NCBI RefSeq assembly: GCF_963678635.1
Contig: NC_087070.1
Coordinates: forward strand, 35,095,109-35,159,108
Source: Symsagittifera roscoffensis
Lineage: Eukaryota > Xenacoelomorpha > Acoela > Convolutidae
Direction: 5' to 3'
DNA length: 64,000 nucleotides
The notes beneath the pieces were generated by a model. The model was given only the letters and a program-made list of their open reading frames with translations, was not told the origin of the DNA and made no database searches. This document shows, in pieces, positions 34,420 through 45,399 of this stretch (the stretch's first letter is position 1; every line of letters begins with the position of its first letter). The translations under genes and the position numbers were made by a program.

Positions 34420-35200
34420 ATCCCCACTAAATTTTGAGGTAATAAAATAGAAAGGGTATAAACACATCATGTAATAAAAATCCATTTAAGAGTTGCAAGA
34501 TCTATTAAGTATAAAACTTTTGAGTTTGAGGTTTTTTGATGGTTATCTTGTTTGAAGCAAATAGCTTTTTTTGGATTCATTTGATGAATTTAAAATACCT
34601 TAACTGTCTCAAATTATTACCATTCGAATGCCAGATTACATGCTATCAAAAGCCGTAAAGGTGCTCCAAAAATGACGCCAATTTTTGAGAATTTGGTTTA
34701 AAAAAGAATAACCGTACTATAACACTAAAACTGACTTAAGTTGGCTAGTGTAATCATATTATCTGCAAACAACAAACAATAATTCTGACCTCACAGAAAA
34801 CTTTTACCGTAATTTTTGATCCTTCTGTGTAAAAAGGCCGTTTTTGGGCTACGTTATTGAGGAAAATTGTCAAAATTTTTGAAAACTGTTTGAAAATGAA
34901 AATTTTTTCCTTCCTCATTTTTGGAAAATTTGTAAGGAAAAAAGCTTAGAATGCAAATTGCTTTAACAGAACTGTTTTACAAGCATTTCCATACACAGAA
35001 GAAACTCAGTTTTTTGACTAACGAAGGACTATTGTTCAGCAAAAAACTGAAACAATTTTCTAAAACTTTGTTTGATTGAACAAATTGCTTGTCGTAAAAT
35101 TTCTCAAAAATATGAAAAGCATTTTTAGGACTCAATAATGAAATTGTGATGGGCTGAGGTGACCAACCCGGGAATTTAGAACAAAGACTTTAGAGCGATG
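34420..35200. other. Spacer, nothing recognised
   Basis: AT-rich sequence between the SINE head and a diverged repeat pair. No open frame above 60 codons and no clear repeat. Confidence 0.4.
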
Positions 35201-35210
35201 GTTTAGATTG

Positions 35211-35660
35211 GCCATTTTTCAACCTAATACTGGAATCTTTCAATAACTTTGAAGGAATCTTTATGGAATTTTTGTTTGCTGGTAAAACTTCAGATGATGC
35301 TGGTAAAACTTCTTCTTCTGGGAGTTTTTTATTGGCAGCTTTTTTTCGTCGAAAAATCTAGAAACTCAGAAAATTGTCAGCGTTTTTAAGTTTTTCACAA
35401 ACTAAAATTGTATGACATGCATTTATTAAAACTCAATTTATGGAACTGAGATGAGCTTTTTTCGTATGGAGGTTCACTCGAGAGTTTATATTGATATTAT
35501 ACTGAGTTGGATAGGCCGTTTTTCAACCTAATGCTTAATGCTGAAAATTTTCGTTAAATTTGCAGGGATCTGTATGTAACTTTTTTGCTGGTAAAACTTC
35601 AGATGAACAAATAACTTTCCGGACATCCTAGAAACTCAAAAAATGTCAGTCAAGCTGGTC
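35211..35660. repeat. Diverged direct repeat, about 300-bp spacing
   Basis: GGCCATTTTTCAACCTAATAC and then a segment with TTTGCTGGTAAAACTTCAGATGA (about 35211-35340) recur at about 35510-35610 as GGCCGTTTTTCAACCTAATGC and TTGCTGGTAAAACTTCAGAT. A related segment (TGGTAAAACTTTGAGTTCAG) lies inside the palindromic MITE near 8020. Confidence 0.5.
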
Positions 35661-35874
35661 TACTCATGTCGGCCGCCATCAAACCTGGTTGACTTATTAC
35701 TCTAATTTTTCTGGTCGTTCTATAGAAGTCATGGTAGAAAAGCAGACTTTCGATACATAACTGGACCACCTGAACCCAGTATGTGGTCTTCGAGAAACCA
35801 ACAAATATTAATTATTTGATTTCAAAAATCGGTTCACAAAAATGGTCTTGAATGAAAAAACAAGCCATGCAGAT

Positions 35875-36008
35875 CAGTAGCGGATTTAGGGGAGGGGGCG
35901 AACGCCCTTCCTCCCTCTGCAGGAATTCGACCCCTTGACCACTCAAAGGTTCCCCCTTTGCTAATACTTTAGGACATCCCTTTGGCTGACCGACCCTCAA
36001 AGTTATCT
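35875..36008 (-). repeat. Family B fragment, minus strand
   Basis: Reverse-oriented piece containing GCGGATTTAGGGGAGGGGGC, then GGAATTCGACCCC and CCACTCAAAGGTTCCCCCTT, the 3' half of the family B pattern (GGGTCGAATCCC and TAAATCCGCCCC when complemented). The GGCGCC core is absent. Confidence 0.45.
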
Positions 36009-36540
36009 AAATAAACCTTTGGATCAAAATTTTTTCAAAAAGCCTGGAAAACCGTCCTTCTTGCCTGTTTTTTTTTCAAAAACTCGCAAATTATTTGAAA
36101 ATCCGCCCCCTGAAAAAATCCTGAATCCGCCTTGTTACAGTTACGTTTTCGACAAAAAAAATAAGAGCACAAGACCCAACAAAAACGTTAGCTTGAAATT
36201 GTCTTTATCAAAATCATAGAGATCTGAGGGCTCTTGTTCAGATGTGCCTCAACTTTGATTAACTTGAAACAAGCGACTAGAGAGTTTATCTTTCAATAGT
36301 TTCGATAGAAAATTCTTACCGATGAATCAATTCTGCGCTGTTTCGTCTCAGCTTCAACTGACTTCGAATGTATGTTGTAGAAATTGGTTCCTAAAACACA
36401 GTCATTCTAAATATTTTTGAAGCAAGATGTAAAAAAGAGTTCAGACAGTAAACCCGTCAAAAATTAATAAAAAACAATTTATGTAAATAGTGATATGGTG
36501 GTATAGAAAAATTTGAAAAAAAACAAGAATGGTCGGATAC

Positions 36541-36900
36541 CGATCATGTAATACAGGGTGGCATATGTGCAGTATCGTTGTAAGAAATTTGTGGCTTTAG
36601 GATTAAATTTTTTTTTGAAGCTGATTAGTTTTTGTAAAAAACATGTTGTCTTTGTCTTTTGAAACGCGATTAATACATCTAAAAATCGAAAGTTTCAGTC
36701 GCATTTTTCTCAACACTGGAAATTTTACCTAGACCCCTCAAACAGGTATGATGGGAGGCTAATTACTTAGTTCAATGATTCTATTCTGTACTTTATTCTA
36801 TTGTATCTTAAAATATCAATCCAACCTTATTAACATTATTAATCTTGCCTACATAAACAATATTACAACATATCATGGACTTTATCAAACCTTTCAAAAA
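36541..36900. repeat. Family D repeat, copy 1
   Basis: Similar over about 350 bp to 57640-57965. Shared landmarks in order are GCTGATTAGTTTTTG, GTTTCAGTCGCATTTTTCTC, CAAACAGGTATGATGGGAGG, and TATCATGGACTTTATCAAAC. In both places it lies immediately left of a family A copy, so D and A may form one longer unit. Confidence 0.5.
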
Positions 36901-36938
36901 ATGAATCAATGTTAATCAAGCCAAAAGTTACAGAAAAC

Positions 36939-37455
36939 AAAAAAGGCTGCTCGCAGACGAGGGCGAATGTTTCTACTTCATATGCTACTTCATTTTAAGG
37001 TCAATTTGAAAATTTTTGATCGAAAAAATAATAAAATAAAATGAAGGAAAGAAAAAAACTTGTTTGAACTTTTATCCTCATTTAACCCTCCTACAACGCC
37101 ATGTGAAGTTCAAAAGGTTGTTTTTAGCGTTTCATATCTTAATGATAAAAACAAATAACCTGCCTCAATTCATTTTGGAACGATTCATTCTGCTGCTTGT
37201 GCGTGTTATAAGAACTCGATATATCGCGCGTTAATTATACCAACTTGGCCAAATTAGCTAATATCATAACCCCAAAACTTAATAAAAATGGTTGCAGGTG
37301 TACTTTTTTTATTTGAGCTCCAGACAACAAATTTTTCCAGATTGTATAAGAAACTACCGTTAAACGCTTAGTTAAAAAATCGAAAAATGACTGAATAAAA
37401 AAAACCACCACAAGCATAAATATTCCGTCACTTCTTTTAAAAAGCGGAGCAAAAA
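36939..37455 (-). repeat. HINE-like family A copy
   Basis: Degenerate start (AGGCTGCTCGCAGACGAGGG). The body has TCAATTCATTTTGGAACGAT, ATATATCGCGCGTTAATTAT and ACTGAATAAAAAAAACCACC. The end is degraded (AAAAGCGGAGCAAAAAG). Confidence 0.6.
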
Positions 37456-37662
37456 GAAAACAAAGCCAGTATGAAATATTCATGAAATCAAAAGGGAGGG
37501 AGATGTATTACTTATACAAAACTCACACTTGCCTAAATATTGAGTTAGATCTTTATCAGGATGGCAATTTGTTGCTAGGTTCCATAGGGGGGAGGAGGGT
37601 AGTTAAAACCACCCATATCCTAGTTTGAAGTTATTTGAAGGGCAGCTTTTTTGAAGTTATTT

Positions 37663-38053
37663 TTTCTCGTTGTGTTTTTTTTCTATAAGCAAGTTTCAAC
37701 TTTTTAACTACCAGTTTTTGGAAATTTTTTTTTATTGTGTCTAAACGGAATATATTGATGTCCTGAGCTCAAAATTAAAAAAAAATGATTCACCTGTGAT
37801 TTTTTCTTCTAAAGTTATGCGGTATGCGGCGATATATTCGGGCTCATAAATCGTTCTTAATTGAGCTAACCTTAGCTACTATTCGTAAATTTGATGTTAC
37901 TTTGAGCAAAATCTATTTGAAGGCGTGCGGGTGATTATTGTCAAAAAAAATTTGCAAAAATTTCATCAATACTTTCAAGTTGAAAACTTTGGCATCGGAG
38001 TTATAGCGCAGTGGGAACAATCAGGGCTTTGCATTGATACGAGCAGTCTTGTT
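37663..38053 (+). repeat. HINE-like family A, plus-strand copy
   Basis: Starts TCTCGTTGTGTTTTTTTTC and carries TTTCAACTTTTTAACTACC. It ends GTGGGAACAATCAGGGCTTT then GCATTGATACGAGCAGTCTT. The hairpin is partly decayed (CAGGGCTTTGCATTG). Confidence 0.6.
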
Positions 38054-38324
38054 TCTTTTTGTTTTCCAATTTCTATGGCAGAACGTAGCAAGGAAATGTG
38101 GAGTTCTGAAGCTTGATTCTACCTTTTTGAAGCTTGATTCTTCCCTCGACGTTCAATCCAGACAGAAATTGGTCAGTTGGTACAGTGGAAGCAACCTGAA
38201 ATGACAGCTGGGGCTCAAAAATCAATATGCAGTGGCTCTTTTTGCTCTATTTTTGTCAACCGTTTCAAATTTTTGTAGTTCTGTCAAAATTCATTGAATG
38301 ACCAAAAATTTGCGTTTCTTCGCC

Positions 38325-38475
38325 GCACGTTCTCCCCTCAAAATTAGTGTAAATTGGGGTCGATGGCGCCTTTAGAATTTTTGAGGGCTAGTCGATCGAA
38401 AATGGGTGTCGTAAAAAAGTACTAAAGAGGAACCTTTGGAAAATTTTTTGCCACCCGAATTGAGGAGAAGGAGTA
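38325..38475 (+). repeat. Family B copy
   Basis: CGCACGTTCTCCCCTCAAAA, then TTAGTGTAAATTGGGGTCGA, then TGGCGCCTTTAGAATTTTTG, then AAAATGGGTGTCGTAAAAAA, in the same order as 33007-33205 but diverged. Confidence 0.55.
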
Positions 38476-38903
38476 ATTAATCAGCGCCCTAGTCTAACGT
38501 AGTACAATATTATTGATATATTTTGTAGAGTCAATATGTTTGAGAGTAAAAAACAATAACAGTTTCTTTAAAATTGAGCATCCCGTTAAGTAGTTCCCAA
38601 TCAAGTAGCTGCCAACATTGATTTATAATAATAACAAAACAAACACTTTTCATATGCAATTAATAGTTTTATGTTATGCTCAATCTGTTGAAAAATGTCG
38701 AATCTGTAAAAATGTTGTTTACATGCCATTATGAGAAAAAGTTTCTATCAAAAGAATTGCGTTTTTTTTTGGTACGCCCTCTCCTTCAAGTTGGTACGCG
38801 CTGTCCTTACATATTGACCTCATTGTTGGCCTTATATGCTGTTCTAACTAATGATAACTATAATTCATTTACAAAACACCCGTGCTTCAAACTTATGACT
38901 CAC

Positions 38904-39212
38904 TCGCTCCAATTCGGCAGCCGACTCGTACGAAGAAGACCTCGGAATTGAGGATGTGTCTTCCTGATGAGATTGACCGCCGATTGCATTCTTGTCTCTG
39001 ATTTGCTGACGAAACACAGCCGACCTCTGTCGTCTCAATTCACTCATTTGAGCAATCTGCTGCTCGTGTTCTGATTGCAGCACGAGTAGCATCGCGTCTT
39101 GTTCTAGATGAGTCATCGCCACTGTTCGGTGAGTCGGGGTCGACCCCTCGGCCCGAATGTGTTGCAGCACTTCACTGTCGGCCGTCCACAGATTTTGAAG
39201 AATTCCAGTCAG
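38904..39212 (-). CDS. Scaffold-like gene, exon 6 (last found)
   Basis: 309 bp, 103 codons, residues 568-670. The acceptor TATTTTTAG|CTG is in phase 0. It reads LTGILQNLWTADSEVLQHIR, then a helical Gln/Glu-rich stretch (LEQDAMLLVLQSEHEQQIAQ and MSELRRQRSAVFRQQIRDK), then a Ser-rich tail ending SYESAAELER. A consensus donor CGA|GTGAGT at 38903 suggests another exon further left, which I could not find. If that donor is not used, translation ends 12 codons later at 38865. The strong heptad-like helices suggest a coiled coil, but the family is unknown. Confidence 0.7.
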
Positions 39213-39390
39213 CTAAAAATAAAAATTGATCTTAAACGCCAAAGTCAAAAAACTTTTAAATAGTTTTGAATGAATAGCCTCAAGGTATGAGAAATTTACC
39301 GCCGTAATTGAAAAAAATTCCAATAGCAGCTGGTTTCTGTGGGAGTTTATTCGAATTTATTAGGCAGCCAATAAACTTTCAACTGAATAC

Positions 39391-39497
39391 CCTCTGAATG
39401 AGTTTGGTGATCTGTTTTTGAGTGAGTTCAATCTCGTCCAGGTCCTGTTCGAACTTCTCCAGGGACTCGGAACTATCACAAGTCGTGATCTCGTCCT
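39391..39497 (-). CDS. Scaffold-like gene, exon 5
   Basis: 107 bp, residues 532-567. The acceptor is ACTGTTTTAG|AG and the donor AGG|GTATTC is in phase 0. It encodes EDEITTCDSSESLEKFEQDL then DEIELTQKQITKLIQR, acidic and helical. The two leading bases complete a codon with the last base of the exon at 52619, supporting a join across a 13-kb intron. The longer open frame to 39690 on this strand is intron plus a family A element. Confidence 0.7.
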
Positions 39498-39519
39498 CTA
39501 AAACAGTGAACAAAGTTTT

Positions 39520-39855
39520 AAGGGGACTGCTCGCATCAGGACAAATACCTGAAACTTCCCAGTCATTTAACCAAAAACTTTTCCTTACAAATTTTCCTTT
39601 CAGATTTTTTAAAAACCACTTATACATTGTGTTAAATACAAAAAGATCTACTAAGCGTCTAATAATTTTTAAGGAGACCAAATGTCTCACCTCATTTCAG
39701 ATCGGAAGTGTTCTGAGCCGGATTAAATCGCCGCTTATGCGTAAACAGAACGAAATTTATTGCCTGTTAATTGTCTTAATTCGCCAAATAGGCAAATTTC
39801 AAAACCCCATAGCTCTATAAAAACGCGGAAATCACAACCAAATATTCATTCAGTT
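39520..39855 (-). repeat. HINE-like family A copy in the 13-kb intron
   Basis: Starts 23 bp upstream of exon 5: GGGGACTGCTCGCATCAGG, then a weak hairpin (CAGG-acaaata-CCTG), then CTTCCCAGTCATTT. The body contains ATCGCCGCTTATGCGTAAAC and TATTGCCTGTTAATTGTC. The right end is cut off at about 39855. Confidence 0.6.
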
Positions 39856-39859
39856 TTAT

Positions 39860-41715
39860 GTGCAATCTGCATCTGTGACAAGGGTCACCCCTGTCAGAAA
39901 TTATTGCTTGGGGCGAATCGGCACCTTACAATTTGTCATCATGCGTAACGTTGAATCATCAAAAAAGAAAGCCAATATACTTTTTGAGGGTAAAAGTATA
40001 TTGCAAAACAACTTGGCACAAAAATAGAGTAAATTCACCAAAATATCATTTTTTTAAAAAATAAAATGCATGTAGAAATTTAGTGCAAAATAGAATTTGT
40101 TCAGGGCTTTCACCAGAACTGAAAAGAGAAGATGTTTTCTTATAAATGCTGCTTATTGAGAATTCACAAGGCGCTGAGGCAGATACGTGCCGGGCTCTTT
40201 TTCCTTTTAAACCATTTAAAATAAGCATTCATTTAATGATGTAACGAAGGGTCTTACAAGGCTAAATATGAAGACTAGTTAATTTTGTCCTGGCGTAATT
40301 AGTCCGCATGCCAATTTTTGTAACAATCAGATGCGAACAAAACTTTTTTGAAGGGGGGAGGGAAAAGAGCCGCGTGCCAAAGGAATAAAGAGAACGCCAT
40401 GCCCCCCCCCCCCCCCCCACCTCAGTTCTCCTCAGCATTTTCTGGCCAATCAATTCTTAACTTTTCTTGAAAGTTTTCATACTATAATAGTCAAAATGAT
40501 CCTGCGTTGATGGCAGTTTTTGTTTTGTTAAAAAGACTCATTTTTTAAATCAAGATTCAAAATCTGAAATGCTTGCTACACAGTTGTTGTTTCAAAGAGG
40601 CGACAAAAATCAATGATGGCCAAATCCATCCACTAATTGATTGCTGATTAAAAAATATTTTTGTTCTGACTTTCAAAGAAAACTAAGAAAACTGATGCGC
40701 TGAACAATTTTTTCAGCTCTTTTCCTTTTTCCCAACTTTTGAATTTCAGGAATGAAAATTTGCATGGCGAATAAACTAATGGTTGTGAATAGATTTGTCC
40801 CTAATAATTTTTATCGTAACTTCACGCGTATAGTAATGATACCACCTCGTATAACAAACAACTATAAAATAGAAAATTTGAAATTTGGGGGGGGGAAGCC
40901 ATTTGGTTTATGGGTCAATTTCGATAACACAAAAAACGTTTGTTGACATTTTTAACACCAGATATTGATGCTCGAAGCCGTTAAGTCGCATACAGACTTC
41001 TCGCCGCTCATATGCTTGCATTTTTAAGGCGAGTGAGATATCAACTGACAAATCTCTCGAGAAAAAGGAAATAAAATCGGAAGGACTCAAATAACATTGC
41101 CCAAAAAGAAAAAGAATAGTTTTACCGAGTATTTCCCTCAGGTCATATTAATTGGCGCGTTTGATTACATCAACGAGTATTTATATAAGGGTAATTAATA
41201 GCATTAGGTAATTTAAAAGGGAGTTAGAAGGCTAGACGACAAGCAAAATGTTTAGATTTAAATTAATTTTTGATTGTGCAAAGCAGGGTATTAAAATCAA
41301 AATTAAATAACATGCATTTCAAAAAAAAAATATTTTTTCCATTTCATGTTAAGATCATTTAAGATCATTTATCCACGAGGGATAGGACCAACATACGAGC
41401 TGTACAGCTCATCAAGGCGAACCGCTGTTGTACCCTGCTTAAGAACTACATGCAATTTTTTGTCTGTTAGTTGATAAAGCGATCATAAAAGTTTTTTGTG
41501 TAACTTGTGTTTTTTGTGTTTTTGTTTTTGTGTAACTTCATGATATACAAGAAATTTTATTTGCCCTGTTCTTCATTGTCTAAATTCAGTTATTTTACAA
41601 TCGTTTAATTTGCTTGCTGTCCATTTCTCTAAATTTCGAGGCCCCATTTGAAACCAAGGCGGGCAAATTTAGATAAAAAGTTTATCGTTGCGATCAAAGG
41701 AACCAGTAGCCCAAT
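39860..41715. other. Intron, nothing recognised apart from C-tract
   Basis: Intronic sequence of the minus-strand gene with no recognised exon. It includes a C homopolymer of about 20 at 40403-40422. Open frames here are short and of low complexity. Confidence 0.35.
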
Positions 41716-41719
41716 TTTA

Positions 41720-42130
41720 TGTAAGTAACGGGCCTCGGATTTTAGTCTAAGAACTATTTTTCGTAGTTATCTAACTATTTATGAGAAAATGGAGAAAATG
41801 AACAAATCAAAGAGATACGTTTCTTAAAGTGTTTTTGTTGAAATTCTCCAAAAAACCAAGTATGTCAAAGTTATACGCCAACCTTGACATCTTCACCAAG
41901 GCCTGTAATCACAGGGTGGGGGCGTTGGTTAGATGTTGTATATCACAAAACTGAAAACTGTACACTTTCCGGTAAATGTTACCACAAATGAATTACTTGG
42001 GTTTTCTCTCACACTCACTACAAATTTCAACAGAAAGTTCGTTGAAAATGTTTTCTTTTTGCTGTTACTGCAGCAATTTTTTCAAAACGCGAGTTTTAGC
42101 AAGCTTTCTTCAATTGTTTCGATAATTTTC
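41720..42130. repeat. Family C repeat, copy 1
   Basis: Matches 59330-59770 in the same orientation with many changes. Shared landmarks in order are GGGCCTCGGATT / AGGCCTAGGATT, CTTGACATCTTCACCAAGGC, ACAAATGAATTACTTGGGTT, TTTTCTCTCACACTCACTAC, and GCTGTTACTGCAGCAATTTT. No coding frame is preserved between the copies. Confidence 0.65.
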
Positions 42131-42139
42131 AAAAAACTA

Positions 42140-44540
42140 TTTAATTAAATATAATGGTGTTGTACTTAACTAAAATCTGGGGCCTTGTAAATGCGAAGAG
42201 AAAGTGTTCAGATTAATAAGTTTGATTGCCATACATATGCAAAACTGTTTTTGGCAATCTTAAAACATTTGTTTATTCCAATTTCTGAAGAAAGTGCAGA
42301 ACATTTATACTGGGATGGTCTTAATTTCTCGAATTTTGGCAATCAAATCAATATTTTTAACCCTTTTGAAGTTATCAACTTCCTGAGTTCAAATTCAAAA
42401 AAAACTAACCTAGCGGGAATCAGAATTGCGTTTTGAGTTTTCCCGCACTATAAAACCAATCCAAATTGAATAGAAGCAAATGAATTAGTTAGTCATTTTA
42501 TTTTCGTATGACTCATTATTTCGAAAAGTCTTCTAAAGTGTGATATATTGATAAATTGTTACGGCTTTCCAGTGCATGGTTTGCCAAAAACTATAATAGA
42601 TTAGGCGGTTGTCTTGTTAAACTCCCCGATAAACGAACAATCTTGTTCAAAATTATAATTATAAATTAGGGAGAAAGGAAAAGAAACTGCCATTAAACAA
42701 TGTTAATCAGCAAATGCAGATATTTGTTTTTGAGCAAGCTAAATTGCTTTTAAAAGTGTTTGGCTGTTATTAACCTGCTGATCAGATTCGATTAAATACT
42801 CAAAATAATTATCTGAAAAATTTATATCTGCTCTTCTTATGATTTTTCGCGGAGAATGTACGGTTGATCTATACCTTTTTATCACAAACAAACTTCATAA
42901 ACAAATTTCAGACTGGAAGCCAATCAGTATCATTTCTCGATTAATTCGGCATTGGAGCAAAGTTTTTTTTTGCAGAAGGCTTAATGTTTTTTTTCCAACT
43001 TTTGACAAAAAAACAGAATTTATTAGCTTGGGTTACTTGCATTTGTTAATATAAAATCATATAATTTTTGTCATCTTAGAGATACAGACACCTGGAAATC
43101 AAAATTAAAAAAATGTCTATAACTTTTTCTGAAGGCAAACTTTGATTTTTTAAACTAAAAAACTCATAAATAGAAAAAATTATCGAACTGTGTAACAGTC
43201 AGTAGGGATGCAGCATGTGTACCGGTTAGCATGTGTGCCTATTAGAATGCGATAATTGCTTTAACTGGGTGTGCTCTCAAAGGAAAAATAAGTTTGCCTA
43301 AAACTTCAAATAACTTCAGAAACCAATTGATTTGTAAGTGAAGATGAGTTTTCACTTTTGTCCGATTACAAACTCGGCTAAGTGCGCCCTGTTCAAAATG
43401 GTAACTTTGAGTAAACAAAACGTGAAATAGCGAATCTTCGAACTACAGTGCAAGCGTAAGCGCCGACTTACAGCGGCTCAAAAGTTTTTTCAAACTGAAT
43501 AAAACCCAGCTACTTGATCCATAGACGACTTAAAGCGGCTCAGAAATACTTCTTAGCAACTATTCTTTTTGCAGTTGAAGTTGCAAGTGGTGTAAATAAT
43601 TTTAAACTGAAAAAAGCTGAGACTGCTTTAGACTCATTAAAAGTCAGTCCAAAAATGGATGGCTTTCAAAAGATATCGGTAGCCTTATTGCAATATATCC
43701 TGCTCTACAAATCTTTAAACCATCAAAACCTTTTTGTATATGTTCAAAACATTTAAAAAAAATAATCACTCTATTTTTTTATCTCAGCAACCAGCCATAT
43801 TTTGGCTGCTGTAAAAAAAATGACAAACGCAAAACTGGACTAAACTTAAATTTAAGACGAAAAAAGTCAATAGATTAGAAAATCTAAGCTGGAAAAAAAT
43901 CAATTTTTTTCTGAAACTTTATAGTCGAAAATCTCAATTCTCTTTTAGGCTAATTTCGTTTTCGTGTCACTTCCAAAGTTTTACTTTATGAAAAAAATGC
44001 ATTGTTTTTTGCAGTGACAAACAAATTTGATACCATGTGCCAATTATTTCCTTTGGCTTCTTTCTGACAGGCTTACGACTGGAACGGGAACAGTATTATT
44101 CTACCCTCGCACTTTTCTAATCACCTGAGACTTTTTATGGTGATATATTAAACGCAAACTGCCCTGCCTCAGAGTCCGCACAGATGGGCAATTTCTCAGA
44201 ATTTCTCTGAAAAAAATCGGTGATGTATTTCATCTATATGATGAAAGATTTTGGTTGATATTTTACTATTCTTGAGCAAATACATTTGTTGACTATAGTT
44301 TATACAGATACTTATCACAAAAAATTTGAACTGATCACAAAAAGTATTAACTCGAAATTCCACAAAATGAATTTTTGGCTTGATGGGGGTTTCGATGACC
44401 CAAGGACGCAATCGAACTACAAACCTTTCCGCGGAAAACGTACGTCAACCGCAAAGCAAAGTGACACCATTAAGTCTGGGACAAAGCATTGAATGTGTTA
44501 ACCGCTCAAACTAATAGGAAGTAGCTACAATTACAAATGA
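42140..44540. other. Intron, nothing firm recognised
   Basis: AT-rich intron. A family A-like scrap (CTCCCCGATAAACGAACAATCTTGTTC near 42622-42648) is the only hint of a repeat. Open frames such as 42191-42436 and 43514-43756 have no recognisable domain or splice support on the coding strand of the gene. Confidence 0.35.
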
Positions 44541-44542
44541 AA

Positions 44543-45075
44543 ACAAGACTGCTCGTATCAGTGCGAAGCCCTGAATGTTCCGACTGCCTTTTAAGGTTTA
44601 TGGAGCAGTAATAACATCAAAAAATTCAGTGAAAAAAAAAATTAAAAACTTTTTCTAAAATTTGAATTTTTTTTAAATAAAAATCATCCCCCCACACGCC
44701 ATATAAAGAACAAAAGGATAGATTTCGCTCCTTGTAACAAACCAATTATGGCAAATAAGCTTCTTTTAACCAATTTGAAACAATTTCTAAGACGGATTAA
44801 CTCTCCGCTTACGCATTATTAGCGCAAAATATATCGCGCGTTAATTGTCCCAAATTGGCCAAAATTGCAATCTTTAAACCCCCGTAACTTTACGAAAAAT
44901 GATCACAGGTGAAATATCTTTTCAAATTTGAGCTCAGGACAACAATACCTTTCGAATGATATAAAAAATTTGCGTCAAAAATGGCTAGTTAAAAAGTCGA
45001 AATTTGTCTGAAGAAAAAAAAACTCACCCCGAGCACAAATATTCCGTTACTTTCGTACCGAAAGTCGGAACAACA
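44543..45075 (-). repeat. HINE-like family A, independent full-length copy
   Basis: Best reference copy outside the tandem duplication. It starts ACAAGACTGCTCGTATCAGT with the hairpin arm GCGAAGCCCTG and GTTCCGACTGCC. The body carries CCCCACACGCCATATAAAG, ATATATCGCGCGTTAATTGT and TCACAGGTGAAATATC. It ends ACCCCGAGCACAAATATTCC and then CCGAAAGTCGGAACAACAA. Read on the minus strand the order is 5' GTTCCGACTTTCGG, body, AGTCGGAACA, stem-loop, ATACGAGCAGTCTTGT. This is an inverted sub-terminal box at both ends and a stem-loop only at the 3' end. No protein is encoded. Confidence 0.8.
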
Positions 45076-45199
45076 AGAGTAGCTAATTGCTGTGAAATAG
45101 TGAATTCTTTCTGCAATCTATGAAAGGCTGTATGCCCTGTCTAAGTTTAGCCCGTTTTTATTGTTTCCCCACATACCAAACTGAACTATTTTGTTGAGC

Positions 45200-45399
45200 N
45201 NNNNNNNNNNNNNNNNNNNNNNNNNNNNNNNNNNNNNNNNNNNNNNNNNNNNNNNNNNNNNNNNNNNNNNNNNNNNNNNNNNNNNNNNNNNNNNNNNNNN
45301 NNNNNNNNNNNNNNNNNNNNNNNNNNNNNNNNNNNNNNNNNNNNNNNNNNNNNNNNNNNNNNNNNNNNNNNNNNNNNNNNNNNNNNNNNNNNNNNNNNN
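45200..45399. other. Assembly gap, 200 N
   Basis: Exactly 200 undetermined bases, the conventional filler for a gap of unknown size. Any frames across it are artefacts. It falls in the 13-kb intron. Confidence 0.99.

Noticed and set aside
39500..39690. Upstream part of the 103-codon frame containing exon 5
   Set aside because: Lies before the acceptor and overlaps a family A element.
43514..43756. 80-codon plus-strand frame in the 13-kb intron
   Set aside because: No domain, no splice partner, and on the strand opposite to the host gene; length is within chance for this base composition.
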